From positions 1-12,825 of the forward strand of contig CBDTYW010000091.1 of assembly GCA_965364735.1 (NCBI GenBank): a stretch of 12,825 bases of DNA, read 5' to 3'. Position numbers and translations under genes: made by a program. This document shows positions 1 to 5,754 of this stretch, piece after piece (within the stretch, counting starts at the first letter, position 1; each line of letters opens with the position of its first letter). A model generated the notes under the pieces. It did not search any database. It was not told the DNA's origin and worked only from the letters and a program-made list of their open reading frames with translations. The DNA comes from CBDTYW01 sp965364735. Its GTDB lineage: Bacteria > Actinomycetota > Nitriliruptoria > Nitriliruptorales > Nitriliruptoraceae.

Positions 1-1
1 C

Positions 2-613
2 CTCACGACGGTCGATCGCTACGTGAAAAACAAGCCGGTCCCGTTCGGCGAGTTCATCCCGAAGCGCTCGTGGTTCGACTGGTTCGAGCCGCTCGCGCAG
101 GTTCCGCGAGACGCCATCGCCGGCGAGCCGCACGCCGTTCGGGTCGCGCCGGACGTCCATGCAGCCGTGCTCATCTGCTTCGAGACGATCTTCGGCGACC
201 TCGCCCGCGAGAACATCCTCGCAACCCCCGACGGCTTCGGCCCTGCCGGCGTCATCCTCGCGGTGACCAACGACTCGAGCTACGGACGCTCCGCCGAGTC
301 GCTCCAGCACATCGCCCAGTCCCGGCTGAGAGCCGTCGAGACCGGCCGCTGGGTGGTGCACTCCGCGCTGTCCGGGCAGTCCGCCCTGATCGATCCGGAA
401 GGCGTCGTCCACCAGCAGACCGACCTCTTCACCCTGGAGACGATCCGCGCCGACGTCCCCATCGTCACGGACCGCACACCGTTCCTGGTCATCGGCGACC
501 TCGTCGGCATGCTCACCCGCTGGGTGACCATCGCCCTGATCGCCGAATCGCTCGTGACGTGGGTACGGCGACGAAGAGGCGTGGGCAACGGAACAGCTCC
601 AGCGGTCCGCTAG
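2..613 (+). CDS. lnt: Apolipoprotein N-acyltransferase, C-terminal part (5' end outside window)
   Basis: This membrane enzyme moves an acyl chain from phospholipid to the N-terminal cysteine of lipoproteins, the last step of lipoprotein maturation. The window holds about the last 203 residues, covering part of the nitrilase-like (CN hydrolase) domain and the C-terminal membrane segment. Visible motifs are YxKxxxVPFGE near residues 7-17, carrying the likely catalytic lysine, and ICFE near residue 59 (TGC at 176-178), carrying the likely catalytic cysteine. The acidic member of the family's Glu-Lys-Cys triad would lie upstream and is not visible. A hydrophobic stretch close to the C-terminus, followed by an Arg run, fits the last transmembrane helix with a cytoplasmic basic tail. 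The reading frame is open from base 2 and ends at TAG 611-613. That TAG overlaps a -10-like box for the following tRNA. Confidence 0.9.
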   Translation, partial: LTTVDRYVKNKPVPFGEFIPKRSWFDWFEPLAQVPRDAIAGEPHAVRVAPDVHAAVLICFETIFGDLARENILATPDGFGPAGVILAVTNDSSYGRSAESLQHIAQSRLRAVETGRWVVHSALSGQSALIDPEGVVHQQTDLFTLETIRADVPIVTDRTPFLVIGDLVGMLTRWVTIALIAESLVTWVRRRRGVGNGTAPAVR

Positions 614-616
614 CCT
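611..616 (+). promoter_or_regulatory. Candidate -10 box (TAGCCT) for tRNA-Glu
   Basis: TAGCCT fits the actinobacterial TANNNT -10 pattern and lies 31 bases before the tRNA 5' end, which leaves room for a short 5' leader. Its TAG is also the lnt stop codon. No convincing -35 is seen. A small dyad (AGCGG-T-CCGCT, 601-611) abuts the box. This is inference from pattern only. Confidence 0.4.
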
Positions 617-647
617 CCGCGATCGACGTCGCCTTCGGACGACGCCA

Positions 648-720
648 GCCCCCGTCGTCCAGCGGCCCAGGATTCCTGCCTTTCACGCAGGCGACGCCGG
701 TTCGAATCCGGTCGGGGGTA
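648..720 (+). tRNA. tRNA-Glu (anticodon TTC)
   Basis: A full cloverleaf can be drawn by hand. The acceptor stem is GCCCCCG (648-654) with CGGGGGT (713-719), with G-U at the first pair. The D stem is GTCC (657-660) with GGAT (670-673). The anticodon stem is CCTGC (675-679) with GCAGG (687-691), around the loop CTTTCAC with anticodon TTC at 682-684. The variable region has 4 bases, and the T loop TTCGAAT (701-707) sits on a GCCGG/CCGGT stem. The discriminator base is A720. The 3' CCA is not encoded, so it must be added by CCA-adding enzyme. The tRNA reads GAA and probably GAG codons. No T-rich terminator follows it. Confidence 0.96.
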
Positions 721-722
721 CT

Positions 723-892
723 GACGCTCGTTGCAGTTGCCGTCGTCGCTCCGCTCCTCCAGTCTGGCAATTGCCTCGCTCGTTCTCCGCTCCGCTCAGG
801 CGGTTCGGGCCACCGAGGCCACAGCCGACGCTCGTTGCAGTTGCCGTCTTGCGGCGCTCCTCCAGTCTGGCATTCAGGCCACCGAGGCCGCC
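723..892. repeat. Imperfect tandem repeat (about 104 bp + 66 bp) after tRNA-Glu
   Basis: A 22-base segment starting GACGCTCGTTGCAG occurs exactly at 723-744 and 827-848. A second shared block, GCTCCTCCAGTCTGGCA, is at 753-769 and 856-872, and a third, CCACCGAGGCC, at 810-820 and 879-889. The second unit therefore lacks about 34 bases of the first. CGCTCGTT recurs at 725, 777 and 829, exactly 52 bases apart each time. In unit 1, GCAGTTGCC (733-741) can pair with GGCAATTGC (766-774) with one G-U, and GGCAATTGCC (766-775) is itself a palindrome. With the promoter downstream this accounts for the 614-986 gap; I see no convincing gene in it. Confidence 0.8.
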
Positions 893-974
893 GACGCCAC
901 CCCAACTCCGCCGAGCGATGGATTTCTCTGCGTGGTGCAGGTTTGGACGTCGCTCGCCGGGTGGGAGCGGGGCG

Positions 975-980
975 TAGGGT
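975..980 (+). promoter_or_regulatory. Candidate -10 box (TAGGGT) placed for a leaderless transcript
   Basis: TAGGGT ends 6 bases before the ATG at 987, so a transcript from it would start at or next to the A of the start codon. The bases just before the ATG are TTGGGGG, directly adjacent and poorly spaced for a Shine-Dalgarno. Leaderless genes with a TANNNT box at this distance are common in Actinobacteria. There is no recognisable -35. Confidence 0.5.
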
Positions 981-986
981 TGGGGG

Positions 987-2153
987 ATGGAACCTTCACA
1001 TGTGCGGCAGCCGACGGAGTTCGGGTTCGGGACGGATCCGCAGACGTTGTCGCGGTTGTTCGGGCCCGCCGAGGACTTGCTCGCGATGTGGGTCGCAGAG
1101 CCGGACCTGGAGGTTGCGTCGGTCGTCACCGAGGCCCTCGTGGAGCGGGCCGGCGTCGGCTGGTTCGGGTACGAGGGCCGGACCTCGACGATGGCGGATG
1201 CGTTCGTCGGCTGGATGGAGCGGCGACACGGATGGCGGGTCCGGCCGGAGGACCTGATCGAGAGCCCGAGCGTGGGGACCTCGATCGGCGTGTTGCTCGA
1301 GATCTTCGCGGCGCCCCGCGACGCGGTGCTGATGCAGACGCCGGTCTTCACCGACTTCAAGACGCTGATCGGCGACGGGGGGCTGCGCCCCGTGAAGAAC
1401 GCGCTCGTGCTCGACGGCCAGCGGTACGCGATGGACGTGGATCACCTCGCGTCGCTTGCGTCCGATCCGGCGACGTCGACGCTGCTGCTCTGCAACCCAC
1501 ACAACCCGGTGGGGAGGGTCTGGACCCGCGCCGAGCTGATCGACGTGGCGCGGATCTGCGCCGCGAACGGGGTCGCCGTGATCTCCGACGAGATCCACGC
1601 CGACGTCGTGCTCGGCGACGCGACGTTCACGCCCTTCGCGACGGTGGCTGCCGAGACGGGCGTGCGGTTCGCGTCGTTGCACGGGCCGATCAAGACCTTC
1701 GGGCTGGCAGGGCTGTGCGACACGGTCGTCGTGACCGGCGACGCAGACGTTCACGCCCGCTTCCGCGCCAGGAGCTCCCAGCTGCACCTCACGCGCAACA
1801 ACGTGTTCTCCCTCGCGGCCTGGGAAGCCGCCTACCGCCACGGCGACTCCTGGGTGGACGGGCTGCTCGGACTCGTCGAGCGCAACGCCGACGTCCTCGA
1901 CGACGTGCTGCCAGACGGAGTCCGGCTCGTCCGGCCCGAGGGGACCTACCTGGCGTGGTTGGATCTCCGTGATCTCGAGATGGATGCACCGGACCTCGCC
2001 ACGTGGTTGTGGTCCTCCGCGCGGCTCGCCCTCAGCCCGGGACACTGGTTCGGACGTGAGGGGGCCGGGTTCGCTCGCATGACGATCGCGGCCCCGACAG
2101 CGCGGGTCGAGGAAGCCGCACGACGGCTGACGACGGCGCTCTCCTCACGCTGA
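987..2153 (+). CDS. PatB/MalY-family PLP-dependent C-S lyase or aminotransferase
   Basis: This is a 388-residue fold-type I PLP enzyme of the MalY/PatB branch. Members cleave cystathionine or cysteine conjugates to a thiol or homocysteine, pyruvate and ammonia. Motifs seen are MWVAEPDLEV near residues 34-43 (MalY-like MWVAD), CNPHNPVGRVW near 169-179 with the PLP-contacting Asn, SDEIHADVV near 200-208 with the Asp that contacts the pyridine nitrogen, and HGPIKTFGLAGL near 232-243 with Lys236 as the expected Schiff-base lysine. The usual S-x-S-K-T-F form of that last motif is changed to G-P-I-K-T-F. Length is typical. Start ATG 987 is favoured by the TAGGGT box just upstream. It appears to be monocistronic, since a new promoter-like box precedes the next gene. 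The exact substrate cannot be told from sequence. Confidence 0.88.
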   Translation: MEPSHVRQPTEFGFGTDPQTLSRLFGPAEDLLAMWVAEPDLEVASVVTEALVERAGVGWFGYEGRTSTMADAFVGWMERRHGWRVRPEDLIESPSVGTSIGVLLEIFAAPRDAVLMQTPVFTDFKTLIGDGGLRPVKNALVLDGQRYAMDVDHLASLASDPATSTLLLCNPHNPVGRVWTRAELIDVARICAANGVAVISDEIHADVVLGDATFTPFATVAAETGVRFASLHGPIKTFGLAGLCDTVVVTGDADVHARFRARSSQLHLTRNNVFSLAAWEAAYRHGDSWVDGLLGLVERNADVLDDVLPDGVRLVRPEGTYLAWLDLRDLEMDAPDLATWLWSSARLALSPGHWFGREGAGFARMTIAAPTARVEEAARRLTTALSSR

Positions 2154-2254
2154 CCGTCAGGGGTCCGGGAGAAGGACGAGACGACACGGCGAGATCTGAC
2201 GGCGACCTCCGCTGGCGCGCGGAGAACGGACGCCGTGCGCGGGCGATGGCCCGA

Positions 2255-2260
2255 TAGCAT
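2255..2260 (+). promoter_or_regulatory. Candidate -10 box (TAGCAT) for the 2295-4581 operon
   Basis: TAGCAT fits TANNNT and would start transcription near 2267, giving a leader of about 28 bases that contains the AGGAGG at 2285-2290. It makes ATG 2259 unlikely as a start, because that codon lies inside the box. A 7-bp inverted repeat CCGTCAG (2154-2160) / CTGACGG (2196-2202) lies upstream, without a T-tract; its role is unknown. Confidence 0.45.
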
Positions 2261-2284
2261 GACCGCCCCGTCCGCAGCTCACGC

Positions 2285-2290
2285 AGGAGG
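2285..2290 (+). promoter_or_regulatory. Shine-Dalgarno AGGAGG deciding the GTG 2295 start
   Basis: A perfect AGGAGG sits 4 bases before GTG 2295. It fixes this GTG over the in-frame upstream ATGs at 2235 and 2259, neither of which has such a site. Confidence 0.75.
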
Positions 2291-2294
2291 CCTC

Positions 2295-2771
2295 GTGGCC
2301 GCGTCGAAGTCCAAGATCGAGGTCATCGTCCCGGTCGAGCGCCAGAAGGCTGCTCAAGCCGCGGGCAACTTCGAGCTCACGGACCTGCCCGGTCGGCTCC
2401 AGGAGCCGGACGCGGCCGTCCGCCTCGGCAAGCTGCCCAAGGGGGACAAGGCGCTCAAGGGCGTCCGCGCCCTCACCTCGCTGGTCAAGCTCACGCCCGG
2501 GATGGCCATCGCCAACTACGGCAAGTCCGAGGCCAAGTGGGCGACGACCTATCAGAAGCGCAAGGCGGGCAAGGCCGAGTTCCACGAGCTGCTGTCCTAC
2601 GCACGGCAGATCGTCGGCCTGAACGAGGACGGCACGTTGCTCATCTGCCTGATGGGCCACGCCGGTCAGGGACCGTGCATCCCGCTGTGGGTGCCACGCG
2701 ATGAGGTCATCCTCACCGTCCAGCCGAACGACATCGTCCTGCGCTTCGACGAGATGTCGTTCGCCTGGTGA
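2295..2771 (+). CDS. Uncharacterised 158-residue protein, first gene of hisN operon
   Basis: I do not recognise this family. The 158 residues begin with a Lys/Ser-rich start, followed by IEVIVPVE and then a Lys-rich middle with several KxGK-like turns (about residues 55-100). The last 45 residues are hydrophobic and probably beta-rich, with GTLLICLMGHAGQGPC and then alternating hydrophobic residues ending in a Phe-Ala-Trp terminus. I see no signal peptide and no clear membrane helix, so it is probably cytoplasmic. GTG 2295 is chosen for the AGGAGG 4 bases upstream and the -10-like box at 2255. Codon use and GC match the neighbours, so it looks resident. Its stop overlaps the hisN start (GTGA, 4 bases), which suggests translational coupling and a related or stoichiometric role. 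No function should be assigned. Confidence 0.85.
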   Translation: MAASKSKIEVIVPVERQKAAQAAGNFELTDLPGRLQEPDAAVRLGKLPKGDKALKGVRALTSLVKLTPGMAIANYGKSEAKWATTYQKRKAGKAEFHELLSYARQIVGLNEDGTLLICLMGHAGQGPCIPLWVPRDEVILTVQPNDIVLRFDEMSFAW

Positions 2772-3553
2772 CCACGTCGCTCAGCTCGGCTGAGCTGCTC
2801 GAGCTGCGGACCTTCGCGCTCGAGCTCGCCGACGTGGCCGACCAGATCAGCCTGCCGATCTTCGGCGGGGAGTTCGTCGTCGACACGAAGGACGACGGCA
2901 CGCCCGTCACCATCGCGGACCGGTCCGTCGAGGAACGTCTGCGCCAGCGGATCGCCGCGCGGTATCCGGACCACGCCGTCCTCGGTGAGGAAGAGGGCCT
3001 CGTCGGCTCCGCCGATGCCCCGTTGTGGGTGATCGACCCGATCGACGGGACCAAGAACTTCGCCTCGGGCAACCCGGTGTGGGCCACGTTGATCGCGCTG
3101 GTCGTCGATGACGTCGAGCAGGTCGCGGTCGTGTCGGCCCCGGCGCTGGGCTCGCGCTGGGACGGCATCCGCGGCGGCCCGGCACGTCAGGACGGCACGC
3201 CCGTCACGGTCTCCACGCGGCGCACGCTCGCAGACGCCGAGATCTCGTTCGGCGGGCTGTCGTACTTCGTCGAACGCGGGCTCGGCGACGGCGTGCTCCG
3301 CCTCTCCGCGACCACGCGCCGTCAACGCGGGTTCGGGGACTTCTGGCATCACTGCCTCGTCGCGAGCGGGATCATCGACGTCGCGCTCGAAGCGGCCGTC
3401 TCTCGATGGGACCTTGCCGCCGTCAAGTGCATCGTGGAAGCTGCGGGCGGCCGGTTCAGCGCGCTGGACGGCCGCGTCACCGCGGACGGCGGTGATGCCT
3501 GCTCGAGCAACGCGCTCGTCCACGACGAGGTGCTCGCGACCCTGCTCGGATGA
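2768..3553 (+). CDS. hisN: HisN-type histidinol-phosphatase (inositol monophosphatase fold)
   Basis: The 261 residues carry the complete IMPase-superfamily signature: GEEEG (73-77, metal-binding Glu), WVIDPIDGTKNF (87-98, with Asp90 and Asp93) and RWDLAAVK (213-220, with Asp215). The RGFGDFWHH stretch (187-195) followed by CLVASGIIDVALE is characteristic of actinobacterial HisN, which removes phosphate from L-histidinol phosphate in histidine synthesis, rather than of inositol monophosphatase or CysQ. These are soluble Mg-dependent enzymes. GTG 2768 overlaps the previous stop by 4 bases, and the stop overlaps the next ATG by 4. No other his genes lie in the window, as is common for HisN. Activity on another sugar or nucleotide phosphate cannot be excluded from sequence. 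Confidence 0.85.
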   Translation: MTTSLSSAELLELRTFALELADVADQISLPIFGGEFVVDTKDDGTPVTIADRSVEERLRQRIAARYPDHAVLGEEEGLVGSADAPLWVIDPIDGTKNFASGNPVWATLIALVVDDVEQVAVVSAPALGSRWDGIRGGPARQDGTPVTVSTRRTLADAEISFGGLSYFVERGLGDGVLRLSATTRRQRGFGDFWHHCLVASGIIDVALEAAVSRWDLAAVKCIVEAAGGRFSALDGRVTADGGDACSSNALVHDEVLATLLG

Positions 3554-4581
3554 GCGGCTACGGCGAGCCGACGCCCGACACGGACGACGTCCGCCTCTTC
3601 GACGTCGACGTCATCGCGCCTGAGGTGCTCGGCGACGACGCGACCACCCGGCGACCGCTGATCGACGAGGACGGCCGGGTCCGGCTGTCGTACTCCGCCA
3701 TCGACCGGCTCCGACGCTGCCCGCTCCAGTTCCGCTACTCACGCATCGATCGGATGCCGACACGGCCGAGTCCGCAGATGTCGCTCGGCACATCGGTGCA
3801 CTCGGCGCTCCAGTCCTACTGGGACCGACGCCTCCCGCTGACCCCAGCGCTCGATGAGGTGCTTCAGGCCCTCTACCACTCGTGGGACCGAAGCGGCTAC
3901 GCGGACCTCGAGCGCGAGGAGGAGCTGGCGTGGTATCGCACGGCGCAGGACATGGTCCGTGCGCACTGGGAGCAGACCTCGCCGACCTGGCAGCCAGCGG
4001 CGGCGTGCGAGCAGTGGTTCGACGTGGCGATCGGCGACGACGCCACCGTCATCGGGTCCATCGACCGACTCGATGTTGACGAGGACGGCGCCCTGCATGT
4101 CATCGACTACAAGACGGGCCGCCTCGGCAACCAGGCATCGGTCGAAGGCTCGTTGCAGCTCGCGATCTACGCGCTGGCCTGTGAGCGGCTCTGGGGGCGG
4201 CTCCCTGCCACGGTTTCGCTGCAGTTCCTCGCCTCCGGCATCGACGTCGTCGTGCCGATCGATCGGATCGACCTCGACGGCGCGCGCGCGACCATCTCCG
4301 CGGCGGCACAGATCGTGCTGGCGGGTGACTTCCGGCCGACCCCGGGAGGCGTCTGCGAGCGTTGTGACTTCCGCCGCACCTGCCCCGTCTGGGCGACACG
4401 GGTCGAGGCGGGGGACTCCCTCGGCGAGCTGGTCGGGGAGCGCGACCGCCTCCGGCGAGAGGTCGTGCGTGATCTGACGCGGCTGCGCCACCTCGAGGCC
4501 GGCGTGGCGCGGCTCACCGACGAGGTGACGGCCCGCGCTGCGAACGGGGCTGGTCCGCAGGAGGAGCCTCCCGTCCCGTAG
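3550..4581 (+). CDS. RecB-like PD-(D/E)XK nuclease with four-cysteine Fe-S site
   Basis: This 343-residue stand-alone nuclease resembles the PDDEXK_1/Cas4 and AddB C-terminal type. It has LSYSAIDRLRRCPLQF (46-61, with Cys57), GTSVHSAL (80-87, with the motif His84), GSIDRLD (169-175, Asp172), VIDYKTG (184-190, Asp186 and Lys188) and QLAIYA (203-208, the QxxxY element). The C-terminal C-x2-C-x5-C (Cys269, 272, 278) together with Cys57 should hold a 4Fe-4S cluster, as in Cas4 and AddB. All catalytic and cluster residues appear intact. About 45 acidic residues precede the domain, and a charged, probably coiled-coil tail (about 290-330) follows. No helicase or CRISPR genes are nearby, so a housekeeping DNA-processing role is more likely than adaptation. 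ATG 3550 overlaps the hisN stop. The TAG stop lies inside a dyad and -10-like box. Confidence 0.85.
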   Translation: MSGYGEPTPDTDDVRLFDVDVIAPEVLGDDATTRRPLIDEDGRVRLSYSAIDRLRRCPLQFRYSRIDRMPTRPSPQMSLGTSVHSALQSYWDRRLPLTPALDEVLQALYHSWDRSGYADLEREEELAWYRTAQDMVRAHWEQTSPTWQPAAACEQWFDVAIGDDATVIGSIDRLDVDEDGALHVIDYKTGRLGNQASVEGSLQLAIYALACERLWGRLPATVSLQFLASGIDVVVPIDRIDLDGARATISAAAQIVLAGDFRPTPGGVCERCDFRRTCPVWATRVEAGDSLGELVGERDRLRREVVRDLTRLRHLEAGVARLTDEVTARAANGAGPQEEPPVP

Positions 4582-4586
4582 GCTCC
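4563..4586 (+). promoter_or_regulatory. 7-bp dyad overlapping stop codon and -10-like box (TAGGCT)
   Basis: GGAGCCT (4563-4569) and AGGCTCC (4580-4586) are perfect inverted repeats with a 10-base loop. The right arm lies within TAGGCT (4579-4584), which fits TANNNT and would start transcription near 4591, about 25 bases before ATG 4616. The TAG of the box is also the nuclease stop codon. The dyad could act as a weak terminator for the upstream operon, or as an operator over the -10. There is no T-tract. Confidence 0.45.
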
Positions 4587-4615
4587 GCCTCCGATCACCG
4601 AGCAGGAGCTTCACG

Positions 4616-5044
4616 ATGGGCCAGAAGGTCTCCGAGTCGACGCACATCGCCGCGTCCCCCGAAGCGATCCGCGCCGTCATCCTCGACCTCGCGGCGTACC
4701 CCGAGTGGGCTGACGGGGTCCAGTCGATCGACGTGCTCACCACCGACGAGCAGGGACGACCCGACACGGCGAAGTTCCACGTCGACGCCAAGGTCGCTCA
4801 GATCACCTACACCATCGCCTACACCCACACCGAAGACGCGGTCTCATGGACCCTCATCGAGGGCGAGATGATGTCGCAGCTCGACGGGTCCTACAGGATG
4901 ACGCTCAGGGGCCAGGGCACCGACGTCGTCTACACCGTCGAGGCGGACATCAGCATCCCGCTGCCGGGATTCATGAAGAAGCGCGCGGCGAAGCAGATCG
5001 TCGAGACCGGTCTGGCCGGTCTCAAGAAGCGTGCGCAGGGCTGA
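4616..5044 (+). CDS. SRPBCC-family (START-like) lipid/ligand-binding protein
   Basis: These 142 residues form a single helix-grip SRPBCC domain with no catalytic signature. Family members bind hydrophobic ligands such as polyketides, quinones or lipids. Features are an N-terminal strand with the STHIAASPEAI turn (8-18), a DLAAYPEWADGVQSIDVL helix-strand region (24-41), the central SWTLIEGEMMSQLDGSYRM (77-95) and a long basic C-terminal helix. Order and spacing closely follow mycobacterial Rv2185c-type proteins, as recalled, including the GTDVVYTVEADISIPLPG part. AGGAG at 4604-4608 sits 7 bases before the ATG. It starts a unit with the two small genes that follow (8-base gap to the first). The ligand is unknown and no membrane segment is seen. 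Confidence 0.85.
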   Translation: MGQKVSESTHIAASPEAIRAVILDLAAYPEWADGVQSIDVLTTDEQGRPDTAKFHVDAKVAQITYTIAYTHTEDAVSWTLIEGEMMSQLDGSYRMTLRGQGTDVVYTVEADISIPLPGFMKKRAAKQIVETGLAGLKKRAQG

Positions 5045-5052
5045 TCCGACCG

Positions 5053-5373
5053 ATGGCCCGCCCCGACGCTGACACCGCCTACTTCACGCTGCTTCGCGCA
5101 CGTGAGGACGAGACGCGTCTGCAGCGCTACCGCGAGTGGTTGGCCGACGAACGTCGTCGCATGGTGCGCCTCCAGTCGGAGCGCGCAGCCCACGAGGAGC
5201 CGATCGACGCACGCTTGCGACGGCCGCTCCGGGCCGTGGACACGAAGCTCAACGAGGCCGTGCAGGGACGCGTCCGGGTGATTGACGAGGAGCTCGCCGC
5301 CACCGAGCAGCGAATCCTCGACGCTGCCGAGTACGTGCGCGACTGCGAAGCCGCGCACGCCGAGCTGAGCTGA
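5053..5373 (+). CDS. Small coiled-coil protein, unknown function
   Basis: The 106 residues are almost entirely charged and helix-forming (Arg, Glu, Asp, Ala, Leu), with heptad-like spacing in two arms (about residues 12-50 and 60-103). The region between is proline-interrupted (EEPIDARLRRPLRA). No signal peptide, membrane helix, cysteine cluster or catalytic motif is visible. ATG 5053 is the only plausible start in frame after the preceding stop; the Shine-Dalgarno is weak, so coupling to the SRPBCC gene is likely. The next gene begins 6 bases after its stop. I do not recognise the family. Structural or scaffold roles are possible, but none is supported by sequence. Confidence 0.75.
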   Translation: MARPDADTAYFTLLRAREDETRLQRYREWLADERRRMVRLQSERAAHEEPIDARLRRPLRAVDTKLNEAVQGRVRVIDEELAATEQRILDAAEYVRDCEAAHAELS

Positions 5374-5379
5374 TCTGCC

Positions 5380-5676
5380 ATGTACCGAGACGATCCCCTG
5401 GATGACGAAGCCGAGCTGCGCGCGGTCATCGGCGACGACGCCGTCGATGTGCTCCTTGACGCTGACGACGAGGACGAGCACGCCCGCCGGCCGGTCGACA
5501 TCGCGCTGGATGTCCTGCGGGTGCTTCAGGGCTGGGTCGACGATGCCGAGGCGGGTTCGTGGTTCACCTCGCCACAACGACGCCTCGACGGCGCGACGCC
5601 GACCGCCGCGCTGGCCGCGGGCCTCGAAGAAGAGGTCGAGGACGCCGCCACCGCTTGGGCCGCAGCTCAGGGCTGA
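5380..5676 (+). CDS. Small acidic protein resembling Xre/MbcA/ParS antitoxin C-terminal domain
   Basis: The 98 residues are very acidic at the N-terminus (Asp/Glu run near 27-33). A middle helix (DIALDVLRVLQGWVDD, 40-55) leads to SWFTSPQRRLDGATPTAAL (60-78) and a final acidic helix. The W-F-x-S-P-x-x-x-L-D-G-x-T-P-x-x-x-L spacing resembles the DUF2384 domain of Xre/MbcA/ParS antitoxins, where it contacts a RES-domain toxin. No helix-turn-helix precedes it and no RES-domain gene is adjacent, so the match is partial and the role unproven. It sits 6 bases after the coiled-coil gene and is followed by a new promoter-like region. The Shine-Dalgarno is weak; ATG 5380 fits the tight spacing. Confidence 0.7.
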   Translation: MYRDDPLDDEAELRAVIGDDAVDVLLDADDEDEHARRPVDIALDVLRVLQGWVDDAEAGSWFTSPQRRLDGATPTAALAAGLEEEVEDAATAWAAAQG

Positions 5677-5742
5677 CCCCGCGCGTGCGCTGGACATGGT
5701 CACAGCCGCGTTCCGCGCGCGTGAGGTCGGGGAGTCGTGCGC

Positions 5743-5748
5743 TACGCT
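5743..5748 (+). promoter_or_regulatory. Candidate -10 box (TACGCT) for the cold-shock/clpS unit
   Basis: TACGCT fits TANNNT, in a 196-base gap between genes. Transcription would start near 5755, three bases before a 9-bp stem, and give a leader of roughly 118 bases. No -35 consensus is visible. Confidence 0.45.
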
Positions 5749-5754
5749 CCCAGC

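Noticed and set aside
513..1360. Antisense frames containing PDRIRTG-like and PTGFEPA-like phrases over the tRNA
   Set aside because: These phrases are translation of the reverse strand of the tRNA T-arm and repeat; similar spurious proteins are annotated widely. They overlap tRNA-Glu, lnt and the repeat and show no domain.
996..2045. Long antisense frame of 349 codons inside the PatB/MalY gene
   Set aside because: It mirrors a well-conserved PLP enzyme; its composition is Arg/Glu/His-rich shadow typical of high-GC DNA and it has no recognisable motif.
2259..2294. ATG 2259 (or 2235) as start of the uncharacterised gene
   Set aside because: ATG 2259 lies inside the TAGCAT box and lacks a Shine-Dalgarno, while GTG 2295 has AGGAGG 4 bases upstream.
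3550..4581. Cas4 / CRISPR adaptation gene
   Set aside because: Domain and cysteines resemble Cas4, but there is no array, no other cas gene, and the protein carries extra N- and C-terminal regions; it is better called a general RecB-like nuclease.
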